Source: Gonatopus flavifemur (taxonomy: Eukaryota; Arthropoda; Insecta; Hymenoptera; Dryinidae). Taken from it: DNA of 64,000 nt. The notes under the pieces were generated by a model, which worked only from the letters and a program-made list of their open reading frames with translations, was not told the DNA's origin and ran no database searches. The stretch is taken from assembly GCA_018340375.1 (NCBI GenBank), contig JAFFJZ010000004.1, positions 29,362,001-29,426,000 of the forward strand, written 5' to 3'. Of the stretch, positions 23,009 to 35,200 are shown one piece after another; the stretch's first letter is position 1, and every line of letters starts with the position of its first letter. The translations under genes and the position numbers were made by a program.

Positions 23009-23135
23009 TGGTTGAAGCAACCCAAAACGTCGGCTGATAAATTTCAATGAAAAGGCTCGACTATTTACTCGGCAAATCGGACTACACTCTTCATATTTCT
23101 GATTCCTGATCCGAGTACTACCCAGACTGTAATAC
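23009..23135. repeat. Third copy of the 22.7-23.0 kb repeat unit
   Basis: It repeats the reverse complement of 22740-22853: AACCCAAAACGTCGGCTG, then AAAAGGCTCGAC, then the CTCGGCAAATCGGACTAC and GAGTACTACCCAGACTGTAA words. It abuts the truncated start of the reverse transcriptase fragment. Confidence 0.65.
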
Positions 23136-23862
23136 TGAGAAAAGCCAATTCTTGCAGAAGCAAATTGTCTATTTCGGACACGTGATAGACAAAGATGGAA
23201 TTGGAACCGATCCTTCGAAAGTTCAAGCCATCGGCCAAATTCCTGTACCCACGAATATCAAAGGATTGCGACAGTTCATACCAATGATTTCTTGGCATAG
23301 GCGCTCCATACCCAACTGTTCGGAACTAACCAAGTCCTTGATGGCCCTCTTGAAGAAGCGTTCCAAATGGCGGTGAACAGAAAAGGGAGGGGTCGTGTTT
23401 GATAAACTTAAGAATTCTCTTATCTCAGCTCCAGTATTAACGCTCTCAGACTTTTCCAGGGAGTTGATTCTCCAAACAGACGCGAGTAAATATGGCCTCG
23501 GGGCCGTTTTGACACAGAATACCGACCGGGGTGAAAGGGTCATTGCCTACGCTAGCAGAATCCTGAACAAGAGCGAAGTGAACTATTCGGTGACCGAAAA
23601 AGAGCGCTTGGCTGTTGTTTGGGGTATCCAGAGAATGAGACCCTATTTAGAGGGCTATAAGTTCACCGTGGTCACCGATCACCAGTCGTTGAAATGGTTA
23701 TCCACTTTGGACAGCCCAGCCGGTCGAGTTGCTCGCTGGAGCATTTATCTGCAGCAGTTTCAGTTTGACATTGTCTACCGTGAAGGAAAGTTGAATAAAG
23801 TGACGCTGTGTCACGCAATCCGTGTCCCGAAAATCCCGTCGAAGATCATGAACAGGAGCTAG
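23132..23862 (+). pseudogene. Ty3/gypsy RT thumb and RNase H, truncated
   Basis: The segment begins within the RT thumb (QFLQKQIVYFGHVIDKDGI), so the YxDD catalytic box is absent. After a stop near 23375 it continues with the RNase H domain: LILQTDASKYGLGAVL (Asp), NYSVTEKERLAVVWGI (Glu) and FTVVTDHQSLKWL (Asp), the three residues expected for RNA cleavage in the hybrid. A frameshift near 23800 turns the expected ADALSR linker into the frame used by the integrase. The element is inactive. Confidence 0.82.
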
Positions 23863-24570
23863 GAGAAACTATAGTAGTAGCTAGTCTCTCAGCCGATGTC
23901 CATTGGTATCGGCGGACTCTTGACTACGTCCATCAAGATCCCGATAGATACCCCGAAGATTGTGTTCGTAACGGTGAACTATATCGTCATGTGCTTCAAA
24001 GCCTCAACTACGAGGAGAGACAAGACGCTTGGAATCTCTGTGTTTCAGAGTCTTCTCGTGAGCAGGTCTTTCTTGAGAACTACGACTCGCCTACAGCCGG
24101 TCATCTTGGTATTGACCAAACAATAGCCCGAATCGCGAAATCATACTCCTGGCCGCGAATGAACAGAGATATCGCTCATTACGTACAGTCATGCAGGACC
24201 TGCCGAAGTTCAAACCATCTCAGCAGCCCATATCCGGTACCATGGGTACAACAAATGCGACACAACCATGGGAAATCGTTTCCATTGATATCATAGGTCC
24301 AAAACCGCGATCCTCGAGTGGTCACAGTTATCTGCTAGTCATGCAGGACAAATTTACGGAATGGACGAAGATACAGCCTCTCCGCCAACCAAAACCCCCC
24401 GTCATTGTCACATCTTCCGAAGAAAGAGTTATCCTCAGATTCGGATGTCGCCGAATAGTCATCTCAGATAATGGAAGCCAGTTTGTCGGTAAAGACAGTT
24501 CACCAGTCTTCTTTCCCAGTACGGAATAAGACATCAAGGCATACTCGCGTATTCCCCGCAGTGTGACTGT
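23808..24570 (+). pseudogene. Ty3/gypsy integrase, truncated and frameshifted
   Basis: The linker VSRNPCPENP leads into a zinc-binding region: GHLGIDQTIARIAKSYSWP, then a CRTC pair. The first His of the usual HHCC set appears as Tyr (NYDSPTAGH). After a frame change near 24190 the catalytic core shows WEIVSIDIIGP (first Asp) and ISDNGSQFV (second Asp). Another shift near 24510 gives QYGIRHQGILAYSPQCD, and the match ends at about 24570 before the third acidic residue. The call is safe; the gene is dead. Confidence 0.8.
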
Positions 24571-25591
24571 TCGATCTCAGATAATTTCGATCGTTTGAAT
24601 TTGGATCGATCCCCCCCTTCGCTGATTTTCGGCGGCGTTCGTACGTCACTCGTGTAACGACATTTAAAGCATGGCTAGAGCACGATTAACCCCCGTCTAA
24701 CATACACGTCTCGATCATCATTTTCACATATCTACGGGAATATAAAGTGAAGTCATTTTTGTGCTCACGTTGGAATGATAAACCGTGATTCACGTTATTT
24801 ATCCTAAAGGAAGAATTAAAGTTTCAAGAGGTTCCTAATCTTCTAAGGTGCACCTTTCGACGTCTCGATCTTCGATCACGTTTCGACCGACTCATCAACG
24901 TTCAATTCGAAATCTTCCATGAGGAACTTCATCGTCTACCCTGCAGATGATTCGAATCGTGGTCTCAATTCTGGCCAGAATTCTTCTTTGTAAGCTGCGA
25001 GTCTTTTCTTTATACTCCGGTCCGCGTCAGAGTGAATTCGTCTAATCTTTTATCAAACATAATAAATTTAGGTTATCAGTTGATTTACAGTCCGCTTGCC
25101 TATGTGAAATTTCACTTTCTTAAATTTAGGAGCGATATTTTCAAGTTGTTCACGCCTGAGGAACGTTTTCACGTTTCACACCGCCCTTCCTTTACTCTAC
25201 AAAACCAAAGGCTTGACTTCTCCGTTGATCCCCTCTCTAGTCCAGAGGTCAGCTGCCTGTTCTACGTGCACGACGTGTGAAATTTCATCTCAGTTTTCCG
25301 GTCCCCGTGCCATCTCTATGTGCAGAGTATTTGAACGAGTTTAGTTTTTGTTCCCTTCCAGGCGGATAACCGCGAGCATAAGTGCATCGGATAATATGAA
25401 CTGTTGATCATCCAATACATTTCTGTGGTCGACCTTTCAATTCTCTGGAGAGATCGAGTTTTGGACCTTTTCCATCACGACGACATCCTTGAAGGGCAAT
25501 CCAGCACTCCGAGCATCGTTCATCACAGCGTAATCGCATCGAATCTGGCCAGATTATAAGTATTCAGTTATAAACCCCTACTCAACCCCTA
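24571..25591. other. Probable LTR/leader region between two gypsy fragments
   Basis: The sequence lacks coding domains and sits between an integrase end and a gag zinc knuckle on the same strand, where a 3' LTR of one element and the leader of another would fall. TATAAAG (24740) and several TG...CA candidates exist, but no repeated LTR pair or primer-binding site could be confirmed. An 82-codon frame at 25032-25280 has no family signature. Confidence 0.35.
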
Positions 25592-25918
25592 ATGTCGATT
25601 CCAATTCCCCCAGAAACGGTAACGTACACGAAGAACCGGAAAACACCCCCAAGTTCCCCACCCTCTCAAAGACGAATAGCTCCACAATATCCCCCACAAC
25701 CACAGAGACAAATCACACAACAACTCACTTCACTCTCACCGAGACAATTAAAAGAAAATAATTTAGAGGAACGGAAGGATACTTATGACCGCCGAGAAAC
25801 AGTGACCAATCGAGGAGACAAAGACAAACGACAGGAACACGACGAAGAGGGAATAATCAGATGTTGGAGATGTGACGGTAGGGGACATATTAGTAGGGAC
25901 TGTGCAACCTCCAGATGA
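25592..25918 (+). pseudogene. Gypsy gag C-terminal part with CCHC zinc knuckle
   Basis: A basic, Pro/Gln-rich stretch followed by CWRCDGRGHISRDC, a Cx2Cx4Hx4C nucleocapsid zinc knuckle that binds genomic RNA. The frame ends shortly after at a TGA. The matrix/capsid part is missing upstream. The protease follows in a different frame after about 35 bp, which could be an original gag-pol frameshift or later decay. Confidence 0.75.
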
Positions 25919-25950
25919 GTCGCGGAGAAACTGAAACAAAGTAGGAATTC

Positions 25951-26757
25951 GTGGGAGGGAAACGCGAAAGGGGTGGAACGATAAGGGTCAGTTACAACCC
26001 CTACAGAGCATCACGAGAGACCCTTACGAAACTTGAGAGATATACAAGGCAGGTTTCATTCTCTCCTATGGTAACGACGATTCCGGTGAATCCAGAAAAA
26101 AGACAGACCGAACCGAAAAGGGTGGAAACCATGCGAGACAACCCCATAAGGATAGGGAATAGGTTGTATAAGCCAATCCCCTCGACTTCCAGGTACAAAG
26201 GACCATTCCTACGACCTTGGCCCGAAGGAACTACGGAAGGACTCCCAAAACAACCAAGAATCCCGGAAAGTTTAAGAGTGACAGAGACAGAAAATCAGCC
26301 AGTACAGACAGACCCCAAAGGTACCCCGAATATCCCAGAAGCCATCCGATCCAGAGTATTTTTGAATATTGAAATAAAAGGAACCCCGATAAGAGCACTG
26401 TTAGATACCGGATCTACGTGCACCTTTGTGGGAGCAAAAGGTGAACAGATATTGGATGGATTGGGTATTCAGTTTGATGAACCCGCCTTCGGGGCCTTGA
26501 AAGTCGCTAATGGGGCGAAGGCAGAGGTCTCAGCGGAGGGGGTGGTGCCGATCACTTTGATCGACAAAACGCATCCGGTATCGTGCCGAATCGTCCCCAA
26601 ACTGGCCACGAATTTCATATTAGGAATGGATTTCTTTCATACGTTCGGAATAATATTGGACGGTTATCGACGAAGATGGAGCATGGGTACCAGTCCAGAC
26701 AGATGGTTTTCCTTGGACCCATATAATGAATTCCGACCCCTTGTCCCCACGTTCTGA
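25951..26757 (+). pseudogene. Gypsy pol start: spacer plus retroviral-type aspartic protease
   Basis: After a 130-residue basic linker comes VFLNIEIKGTPIRALLDTGS with the catalytic Asp in LLDTGS, then a flap-like ANGAKAEV region and the conserved helix segment FILGMDFFHTFGIILD. This is a retropepsin, which cleaves the polyprotein during particle maturation. The frame ends 25-30 residues later without entering RT, so the element was cut. It lies downstream of integrase on the same strand, the reverse of the normal order, so it belongs to a different or rearranged copy. Confidence 0.8.
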
Positions 26758-26927
26758 TTATATTTGATATTCGATGAATTCCACTGTCTGATTATAAGCG
26801 ATGATTCAGTTGTTGATTCGTTACATAATCTTTAATAATCCCTTTCATGCCATTCATTATCAATTGAATCCACTTTATAATCTGTAGTTCATCCATTCAA
26901 TACAAAATTGCCTATGGAATTACCCAA

Positions 26928-27131
26928 ATGAAATGGATAGTGGTGGTAGACGACGTACAGATCGAATGGTATATTTGCTTCGTTTTTGTCTTTCCTCGTT
27001 GGCCTGATACTTTCTTGACCAAGAGTTGTTATCGGATTGCTTGAGTAGTATCACAGGTGTGTAAGAAAACACGAAAAAGAAGCAAATATACCATAGACCT
27101 GTACGTCATCTACCACCACTATCAATTTCAT
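26928..27131. repeat. 204-bp inverted repeat, ~66-bp arms
   Basis: ATGAAATGGATAGTGGTGGT at the left is complementary to ACCACCACTATCAATTTCAT at the right, and the match continues inward through GTATATTTGCTTC / GAAGCAAATATAC. The loop is about 70 bp. There is no coding content; it is a probable MITE or foldback remnant. Confidence 0.65.
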
Positions 27132-27575
27132 ATAGGCGGTCTTGTGAGAAGAATTTTATGAAAATAAACAAAAATAAAAATACGAATATTTTATGAAAAA
27201 CCAAGTACCTGAAAGTAAACCGTTTCGAAATATCATATATGTTATAAATGAGTTGAAAATCATAAAAATTGTTGTAGAATAACTATCAGTAGCCTGACTC
27301 GTGTGACTGAAGATACAATTTATTCTGAAATGATCTCTGCAAAAGTTTTATCTCTCCTGTTGTTACATTCAGGCTGAATGATATTTCTATTCTTACAAAC
27401 CTCTATTTTTTTGTACAATCATACTTGTTTCTTTCTTTTAACTTAATTTATTATTTCTTTTTACTGATAACATGGAGTTCATAAAGAGTCCTCAAAAAAC
27501 TTCATTTAAAATCCACAGTTCTCAAAAAGTTATTTAAGAATTAATCAATGAACTCTATGCTACCTGGAGTATCAT
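27132..27575. other. No gene seen
   Basis: AT-rich DNA without domains or clear repeats. Confidence 0.4.
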
Positions 27576-27797
27576 CCCATACAGCGCACGAGTTCCCGCA
27601 AAAAGTTCCCGTTATGCTAATCAATATGTATTCATTATAAATATCTTGAATTCAAAATGAACTATTAATGAACAACTTAATGTTCAGAAAAGACTCATAT
27701 CGAGATTTCATAATGAATTGTCCGGGCATTCAAGACGTTTTCATTTTGAATTCAAAATATTCATAATGAATACATATTGATTAGCATAACGGGAATT
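27576..27797. mobile_element. Hairpin element with CCCATACAGCGCA left end
   Basis: CCCATACAGCGCACGAGTTC matches the terminus shared by several hairpin elements here. Inside, GTTATGCTAATCAATATG...TTCATTAT (27610-27640) is inverted at 27760-27790, giving ~60-bp arms around a 70-bp loop. The right terminus is missing, so it is probably truncated. Confidence 0.55.
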
Positions 27798-27999
27798 ATC
27801 TATTGTTGTCCAATGATGAGATGACTGATGGGAACCCAAGTGGGTTTTTATATCACATGAATTATCTGAGGACATTTCTTTCATTGCTACGATTGCCACT
27901 ATAGTACTATTGCTACTGTAGTTTATAAACTCGACATGAGTATTTGATTGTTCTTCCCACTCAATTCAAGGCAAATTCAGAAAAAGAAGTGAAATCCCC

Positions 28000-28915
28000 A
28001 TAAAAAACCTCAGAAAGGTAAAAAAATAACGCCAAGTACATGAAAATGTGGTCAGTATTCACAAAAAAAATGGAAACATGTCTAAATACACATCCTGAAA
28101 GAAAATTTCATTATATTCAAAACTTCGAGAAGATAAAAAAGAATATGCTCCATCTGGAAAAAAAGATGTGAAATCAATATGAGCTACCAAGTATATTTGG
28201 TGATCCAAATGGGATGTAAACGATTTTTGCTATATTGTAACTTTAGTTTGTTTAAACTGTGTTCAAAGTCATTCATGATCTTCGAAAAACATTATTATAT
28301 TGAAAAATTAACTGAATCAAGTGTATTGTTCTGCCCATATATGAATAAAATGAATGAGATTTATCCTGCGACGGCAGAAAATTAGAAAAAAAAATTGAAG
28401 AAAGAAATTATCCCAAAAACAAAGAATAAAAAAATCTAAAAACACATTCCAAAGGAAAATTTCACTGCATTCAGAATTTCGAGGGGATATAAAAGGATAT
28501 GCTCCATTTGAAAAAAAAAGATATGAAATCAATATGAGCGACCAAGTACATTGGTTATCCAAAGGATATGTGAAAGATTTTTGTTATATTGTAACTTCAG
28601 TTTGTTTAAACTGTATTGAAATTTATGATTTTCGAAAAAGCATTATTGTATTAAAAAAATAAATGGAACAAGCGTATCGTTCTGCTCGTATATATAGATA
28701 CCAAAAAGTGAAAAAAAAGTAGAATTCCACAAAACATACAAATGTCTCACAAAAACCCCTATAAACTCCAACACAGTAAAAAATAACGTCAAATCCCAAA
28801 AACCATACAAACATTTTACAATAACGCTTGAAAAAAAATCCTTGAAAAAAATACTTCACTCTTTCCGGAAGATTACTTGATATAACAAATATACCATCAA
28901 AAAAAAAGATGTGAA
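28000..28915. repeat. ~356-bp direct tandem repeat, about 2.6 copies
   Basis: The unit around 28087-28440 recurs at 28443-28790: GAAAATTTCA, ATATGCTCCAT, GATRTGAAATCAATATGAGC, TTTTTG(C/T)TATATTGTAACTT and GTTTGTTTAAACTGT return at a spacing of 356 bp. A third degenerate part (AAAAAAAAAGATGTGAAA) lies near 28890. No frame is conserved between copies. Confidence 0.7.
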
Positions 28916-29151
28916 AGGCAACCCTGTTTTGGAATTCGCATCAACCAGCAACACTTGGCGTGGCCGATGGTAGAAGTTTTTAGCCTTCATTATATACAAA
29001 TGAATTTCTATAGAACATTAAATGAGAAATTCAAATGATATAATTTCATAAAATCTTACGCCATGAAAGATGGTTACGGGAGATAATTCTCAATATTGAA
29101 AACTAGGTTAGAAAATGACTCATAAGATATTGAGATGATACTAGGCTGGCA

Positions 29152-29543
29152 CCCATACAGCACAACCACCGATCCTCCACCTAGGACTTCGGTGGACTGG
29201 AGGTGGAGAATTGGTGGAGAAATGGGAGCCGTGGAAATAAGGGAGAAATAAGGGAGAGTCTCCGTTGAGGCAACGGAGAGGCGACGGAGAAATGTCCGCC
29301 CCCTGTATTTTCGATATAATTCTTATTGGTGCATTTACGTAACCAAATCCGAATGTATGAATTCACGAATTTAAGTTTTACTGAAAATACAGGGGGCGGA
29401 CATTTCTCCGTCGCCTCTCCGTTGCCTCAACGGAGATTCTCCCTTATTTCTCCCTTATTTCCACGGCTCCCATTTCTCCACCAATTCTCCACCTCTGGTC
29501 CACCGAAGTCTCAGGTGGAGGATCGGTGGTTGTGCTGTACGGG
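29152..29543. mobile_element. 392-bp hairpin element, ~165-bp arms
   Basis: The left arm 29152-29316 and right arm 29378-29543 are nearly identical inverted copies: CCCATACAGCACAACCACCG with its complement ending CGGTGGTTGTGCTGTACGGG. The match continues through GGAGGTGGAGAATTGGTGGA, AATAAGGGAGAAATAAGGG and GGCGACGGAGAAATGTCCGC. The interior is built from GGTGGA/GGAGA-type words. The loop is ~60 bp. The mirrored frames in each arm are shadows. Its terminus places it with the CCCATACAGCA group. Confidence 0.75.
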
Positions 29544-29599
29544 CATCGATACTAGTCATGTTCAATTTCAAATGTTACTGATGAATGCATGGAATTGAG

Positions 29600-30195
29600 A
29601 TATCTGTATATGTATCAAGAACAAAAGTGATAATTAAGATTGAGTTCCTCATTGAAGTTTGTTCCAATTAAAAATTTAATTGATTTCTTCATCGAAAATT
29701 GTCTTCAATCAAAATTAAATTAAATTCTGAATCAAAATTTTCCTCAATTCACCATTAGGTACAATTCCTAATTGAAATTCTTTCCAATCAACAAATCAAT
29801 TCGGTCAATTCGGAATCAAGAAATGATTGATTGATTTTTTTTCATCCGCATTTGTTAATTGAGCAAAAAAAACATCAGGGAGATCAATAAATTATTGCTT
29901 GATTTGATGAAAAAATCAATGAATTATTGCTTGATTTGATGAAAAAATCAATGAATTATTGCTTGATTTTGAATTGATAGAACAAATTTGTAACTTGATA
30001 AGAATTTGAATTGAGAATTAAGTTTGATTGTTGATTGAAAACAGATTCAATCAAGAATTTCATTTGATTTTTAATTGAAACAAATTTTAATTAAGGACTA
30101 GATTTAATGCTCAACGAATTTCAATGAAGAATTGGATTTTAATTGTTAATTGAACGTCAATTTAATTGAGTTTCAATTCAATTACTTACAACCAT
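29600..30195. repeat. AATTGA/TCAATT-rich block with a 32-bp tandem repeat
   Basis: The short word TCAATTNAA and its complement recur at irregular spacing on both strands over about 600 bp. At 29885-29975 a 32-bp unit (AAAATCAATGAATTATTGCT...) is repeated nearly three times. Termini were not identified. The style matches other motif-filled blocks in the window. Confidence 0.5.
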
Positions 30196-30563
30196 GTTTG
30201 AGTAATATGTTGAATCAAAAATGGCTAGTTCCAGAACTGCTATTAGCTTCAGTAGGAGTGAAATAATAATTAGTTAATTTTCTATGGGAACGTTTAATGC
30301 AAAATCAAGACTGAATTCTCATTTTGTTCTTCTTGGGTTCATATCAAGAAGATCTCATGGTTATAATTAACGTTTTAGTTTTTGTAAGATTTTTATTTTT
30401 TGGGGAGAAAGACTACTTCATGTATCAGCGTTCTATACGAAAAAACTTGAAATTAATGTTACGTGATAATTTGTGATATTCTAATGAATAAGTACCAAAT
30501 AAGATTATAATACAAACGAATTCCAACTTCAATACACATCATATTGTTCAAATTGATCATTAT
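30196..30563. other. No gene seen
   Basis: AT-rich, with no domain or repeat recognised. Confidence 0.4.
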
Positions 30564-30669
30564 GGAGCCTTCCGAAGCAGCTGATCCAAGTGATCCGGAT
30601 CAGTTTTCCAACTTTTTGATTGATTGAGAAGTCATCCGGATCACTTGGATCAGCTACTTCGGAAGCTCC
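30564..30669. repeat. 106-bp inverted repeat
   Basis: GGAGCCTTCCGAAGCAGCTG through TGATCCGGAT is complementary to ATCCGGATCA through CAGCTACTTCGGAAGCTCC, giving about 36-bp arms with a few mismatches and a 33-bp loop. Within the arms the word TGATCC/GGATCA repeats. A small foldback sequence. Confidence 0.65.
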
Positions 30670-32251
30670 TATGATGCACGTGTGATGACGAATAGTATTC
30701 CGATGAATGGAACTAGTCATAAACTATACAAAAGTATTCCCCAAGGATACTCGTTCCCAAGTGGTTTGATTTATGCATCTCACTTCCAAACGAAAACCTC
30801 CTGCAAACAAATTGGCGAACACTTACCAAACTTTAAAGAAGAAAATATTGTAAGCAAAGGAATTGGATTTTTTATTTTTATGTTGCCAATACGTCTATTC
30901 GATACGCGATCTCACTCCATGAAAAGGACAATAGATTGGTTTTCCTAAGTGAAATCGTATATGTAACTACATTATAGAATAATTTTATTATCGCTGTTTT
31001 TTTATCAATAATTACGCCGATTGCTCGATAATACCCAATATTCCTGCCACTGCAAAAAATGATGAGTTTTATAATTATTTCACGATGTTTACGGAAAGGA
31101 TAGAAAAAAAATGTAATAATTCCTCAATTTTTGTAAATATCATCGACACCGTTTTTATGAAAACACTGAACCCTATTTTTATGAATGAATAAGAAAAAAG
31201 CTGGTTTATCGATTCGAAAATAAAATTTCTGCAATATCTTCAAATTTGAGCCCCACTTCTCGGTGTTGTTCTTGTTTTCTTTGTATTTTTTTCGACAAAG
31301 AAAGATTTGGAGTATTGATATGCTGTTGTATTAGAATATAAAGTATTTGCCGGAAAATATTCTCGTTTTGAAAGGGAATAAATGATGGTCCAATCTTTTT
31401 TTCTTTCCAACTCTTTTGGAAACCAATTACAAAACTGTAATGGATGGACAATGATGATCAATATATCGCAGTTTTCAGTTTCTTTTTCTTAGATTGTACT
31501 ATGATGGGAATACACGGAGTTTGTAAATGTGATGCAAATAAACCAAAGAAAGTCATATATCATTATGTATGAACCATCTGTATTTGTACATTATTTGTTT
31601 ATAAAAATAAATAACAATTATCACAAAAATAAATAAAATGAAATAAGAAGAAAGTACAATAGAAAAATTTGTGATCATCATTACACTGTCAATATAAAAA
31701 TAAAAATCCATTTCATGATATCGTACATACATCAGGGAATGATCTAACATGTAATTTACGAACATGGATCTTATATGACAGAAATAAGTGGAGACTTGAG
31801 AACTATTGCAGAGCGTCAAGATTGTTGTTTTGAAAGTTCAAATTTGATATATCTCAAGATACTTCAAGACGGCTGATATTTCTTATGATTTGAGAAAGAA
31901 AAGACATAGAAGTTTCTCATCGGTTGATAACGAACTTGTGTTATAAATAACTGTAATCACTTCATTAAGCAACAAACAGAGGAGAGCCGGATCGTTCGAT
32001 CGATTCTGAATGTTTTGATCCTAAGATTCATGTAATTGATTGCCTATTGTCGATTCAAAACAGTTTGAACGATCTAAGAGTGTTCTGGGGGAAAATTTAT
32101 CAGTGCGCACCCTTGAAATTGAGGACATTCAATAATCAGAACAAGCGAACTGAATATTGCGCCAACTTTTCCCATAAAATATGCGTTTATCAGAAATTTT
32201 CATTGCATAGTAATAAAATCTACGACCAGGATTATACTCTGAATATGAGAG
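30670..32251. other. Gene-poor AT-rich DNA
   Basis: Frames of 60-98 codons exist on both strands, but none has a recognisable motif. No inverted or tandem repeat was noted. Confidence 0.4.
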
Positions 32252-32262
32252 TAATGAGATGT
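32252..32262. repeat. Target-site duplication, left copy (RTE-like LINE 2)
   Basis: TAATGAGATGT here is identical to 35626-35636 and borders the CATCATCATCAT triplet tail of the inverted LINE. Confidence 0.85.
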
Positions 32263-35200
32263 CATCATCATCATGAAGTAATCAGTCTTACGACTGGTTT
32301 GATGAAACCCTCCAACCCTGTCTATTATCCGCCAAACGTTTAATTTCTACATATCTACTACATCCCTTGTCTTGTACGATTTGCTTCATATAACTTGCTC
32401 TAGGTCTACCTTTACCAGTTTTACCATTCATTTTCCCTTCCAATATTGTTTTCAATAAACTCTCATGCCGTAATGTGTGTCCTATGAGATTGCTTCTCCT
32501 CTTCACGATGTGTTTCAAAAGATTTCTTTCTTCATTTATCTGCTCGAGTACTTCTTCATTTTTGACTTTGTCTATCCATTTTATTCTGAGCATCCTCATA
32601 TAACACCACATTTCAAAAGCTTCAAGTCTTCGCTGATCAGTTTTCCCCATTGTCCAAGTTTCGCAACCATATAATGTTGTGCTCCAAACGTAACTTTTCA
32701 AGAATTTCTTCCTCACTTCTAAGCTTATATTTTTTGAGCATAATAACTGTCTCTTTTCGTAAAAAGCCTGTTTCCCTTGTGCTATTCTTGCTCTTATATC
32801 TCTTTCGCTTTTGCCGTTCTCTGTAATTAGGCTTCCTAGATATTTGAATTCTTTCACCTGTTCAATTGTCTCGGTATCTATTTTGATTTTCGTTCTTCTA
32901 GCTGTTTTCGTTGCTGTACACATCATGAATTTTGTTGTGTCTTTATTTATATTCATACAATAGTTTTCCAATAATGTTGTTCTCAGAGTGTTGAGAATAT
33001 TTTCTAACTCAGTACTACTTGTGGCCAATATAGCTATGTCATCCGCGAATCTCAACATACTTATATTTTCTCCCTGAATCTGTAATTTCCATTGAATTTC
33101 CTCCTTCACTTCGTTCATTGCTTCTTCTATATATAAATTGAAAATCAGTGGCGATAACGAGCATCCTTGTCTCACCCCTCTTCTTATTTGTGCTTCCCCT
33201 TCCTGACCCTCTAATGTCTATTACTGCACTTTGATTCTTATATAATTCGTATATTATTCTTCTGTCTTTATAATTTATTCCCACCTTCTTCAGGATCGCA
33301 AACATCTTCTCCCAGTCCACATTATCGAGAGCCTTCTGTATATCTACAAAACCTATGTACACAGATTTCTTCAGCGCTATCCTTTTCTCTATCACTGCCC
33401 TAGGTGCTAAAATTGCTTCTCGGGTTCCCCTATTTTTTCTAAAACCAAACTGATCTTCTGCCAATCTACTCTCTATTTTATTATCCATCCTCTCGTATAT
33501 AATTTTGGTCAGTATTTTCGAAGCATGTGAAGCTAAACTGATCGTTCTGTAGTTCTCGCATTTGTCTGCCCCTTGTTTTTTCGGGATAGCGACAATTTTA
33601 TTCTTTTGGAATTCTTCCGGTACTTCTTTTTCGTACATATCTCTAATCAATTCAAACAGTGCGTCGCGAGTTCCTTCACTGGAGGCTGTTATAAGGTCCG
33701 CACTGATGCCATCTATGCCTGGCGCTTTATTATTTTTCAATTGTTTCAAAGCCTTGTCGAATTCTGATCTCAATATCGAATCTCCCAATTCTTCCTCATC
33801 TACATCCTCCTCCTTCTCTAAATCGTTTCACCTATACAAGTCTTCCAAATGATTGATCCACCGTTCTATTTTCTCTTCCGTTTTTATCAATTGTCGTCCT
33901 GGAGAGTTTCCAATCTTAGTGCTTCTAGATTTCATTTGTCCGAAAAATCTTTTAATAATCCTATATGCTTCATCTATTTTTCCTAAATGCAATCTTATTT
34001 CTATTTCCTGACATTTTTCTTCTAACCATTGTTCTTTTGCTTTCCTTGATTCTCTTATTATTTTATTTCTCAATGATTTGTATCGTTGCTGGCCTTCTTG
34101 GCTATCATTATTCTTGTATCTTCTTCTTTCATTTATCAATTCTCAAATTTCTCCCGTTATCCATGGGTTTTTAGGTTCTACTCCATCATTCTTCAAAATC
34201 TTATCCGCACATTCTCTTATATTCCCCTTCATCTTTGTCCATCTCCTCTCTATTCCCAAGTCTTTCTCCTTTTGATCTCCCAATTTTTCATCCAACATTT
34301 TCTCGAATGCCTCATGTGTTTGGTTTTGCTTGAGGTTCTCCAAATTCCATCTTTTCTGCATTTTCCTTTCCTTCTTCAGAGATTTGAATTTCAGAGAACA
34401 TTTCATCATCAACATATTATGATCACTATCTATATCCGCACCGGGATAAGTTTTACAGTTTTTCACTTGGTTTCTAAATCTTTGTTTCACTAATATGTGA
34501 TCAATTTGGTACCTTGCTGTATCTCCTGGCATTTTCCAAGTGTGGATTCTTCTTGGATGATTTTCAGATAAAGTGTTTGTGATAACCATCTTATGATTTT
34601 CACAAAATTCGACCAAACGTTGTCCTCTATCGTTCCTCCTCCCTAACGCGAAATCTCCTATAATGTTGTCCTCTTTTCCTTGTCCTACTACCGCATTCCA
34701 ATGCCCCCCATCACTATCAAATTCTCTTCTCCCTTCACATATTCTATCACTTCTTCTATTTCTTCGTACGTTTTTTCAATATCTTTCTCCGAATATGCAG
34801 ATGTGGGCATGTATACTTGGACTATGACTGTGTCTACCGGTTTTGTTCTGATTCTAACCATCATCACACGTTCATTATGTTGCAAATAATTTCCTATTCT
34901 ATTTCCTACTCTTTTATGCATTACAATTCCTACACCTGCTTGACCGTTCTTTGATCCTGTATGAATTATTCTATAACCCCCACTCCAGAAATCGCCCTCT
35001 TGTGGCCATCTCATTTTGCTAATCCCCATTACGTCTATATTCAACCTATTTATTTCTAATTTCAAATTTTCTAATTTTCCCGCTTGCCTCAGTGACCCAA
35101 CATTCCACGCTTCGACTCGAAGAATGTTGTTCCTTTTCCCTATCCTATTCTTCGGTTTTCGTTCCTCGCTGATGAAGCTTCCTCGAGCAGCCTCCACCCG

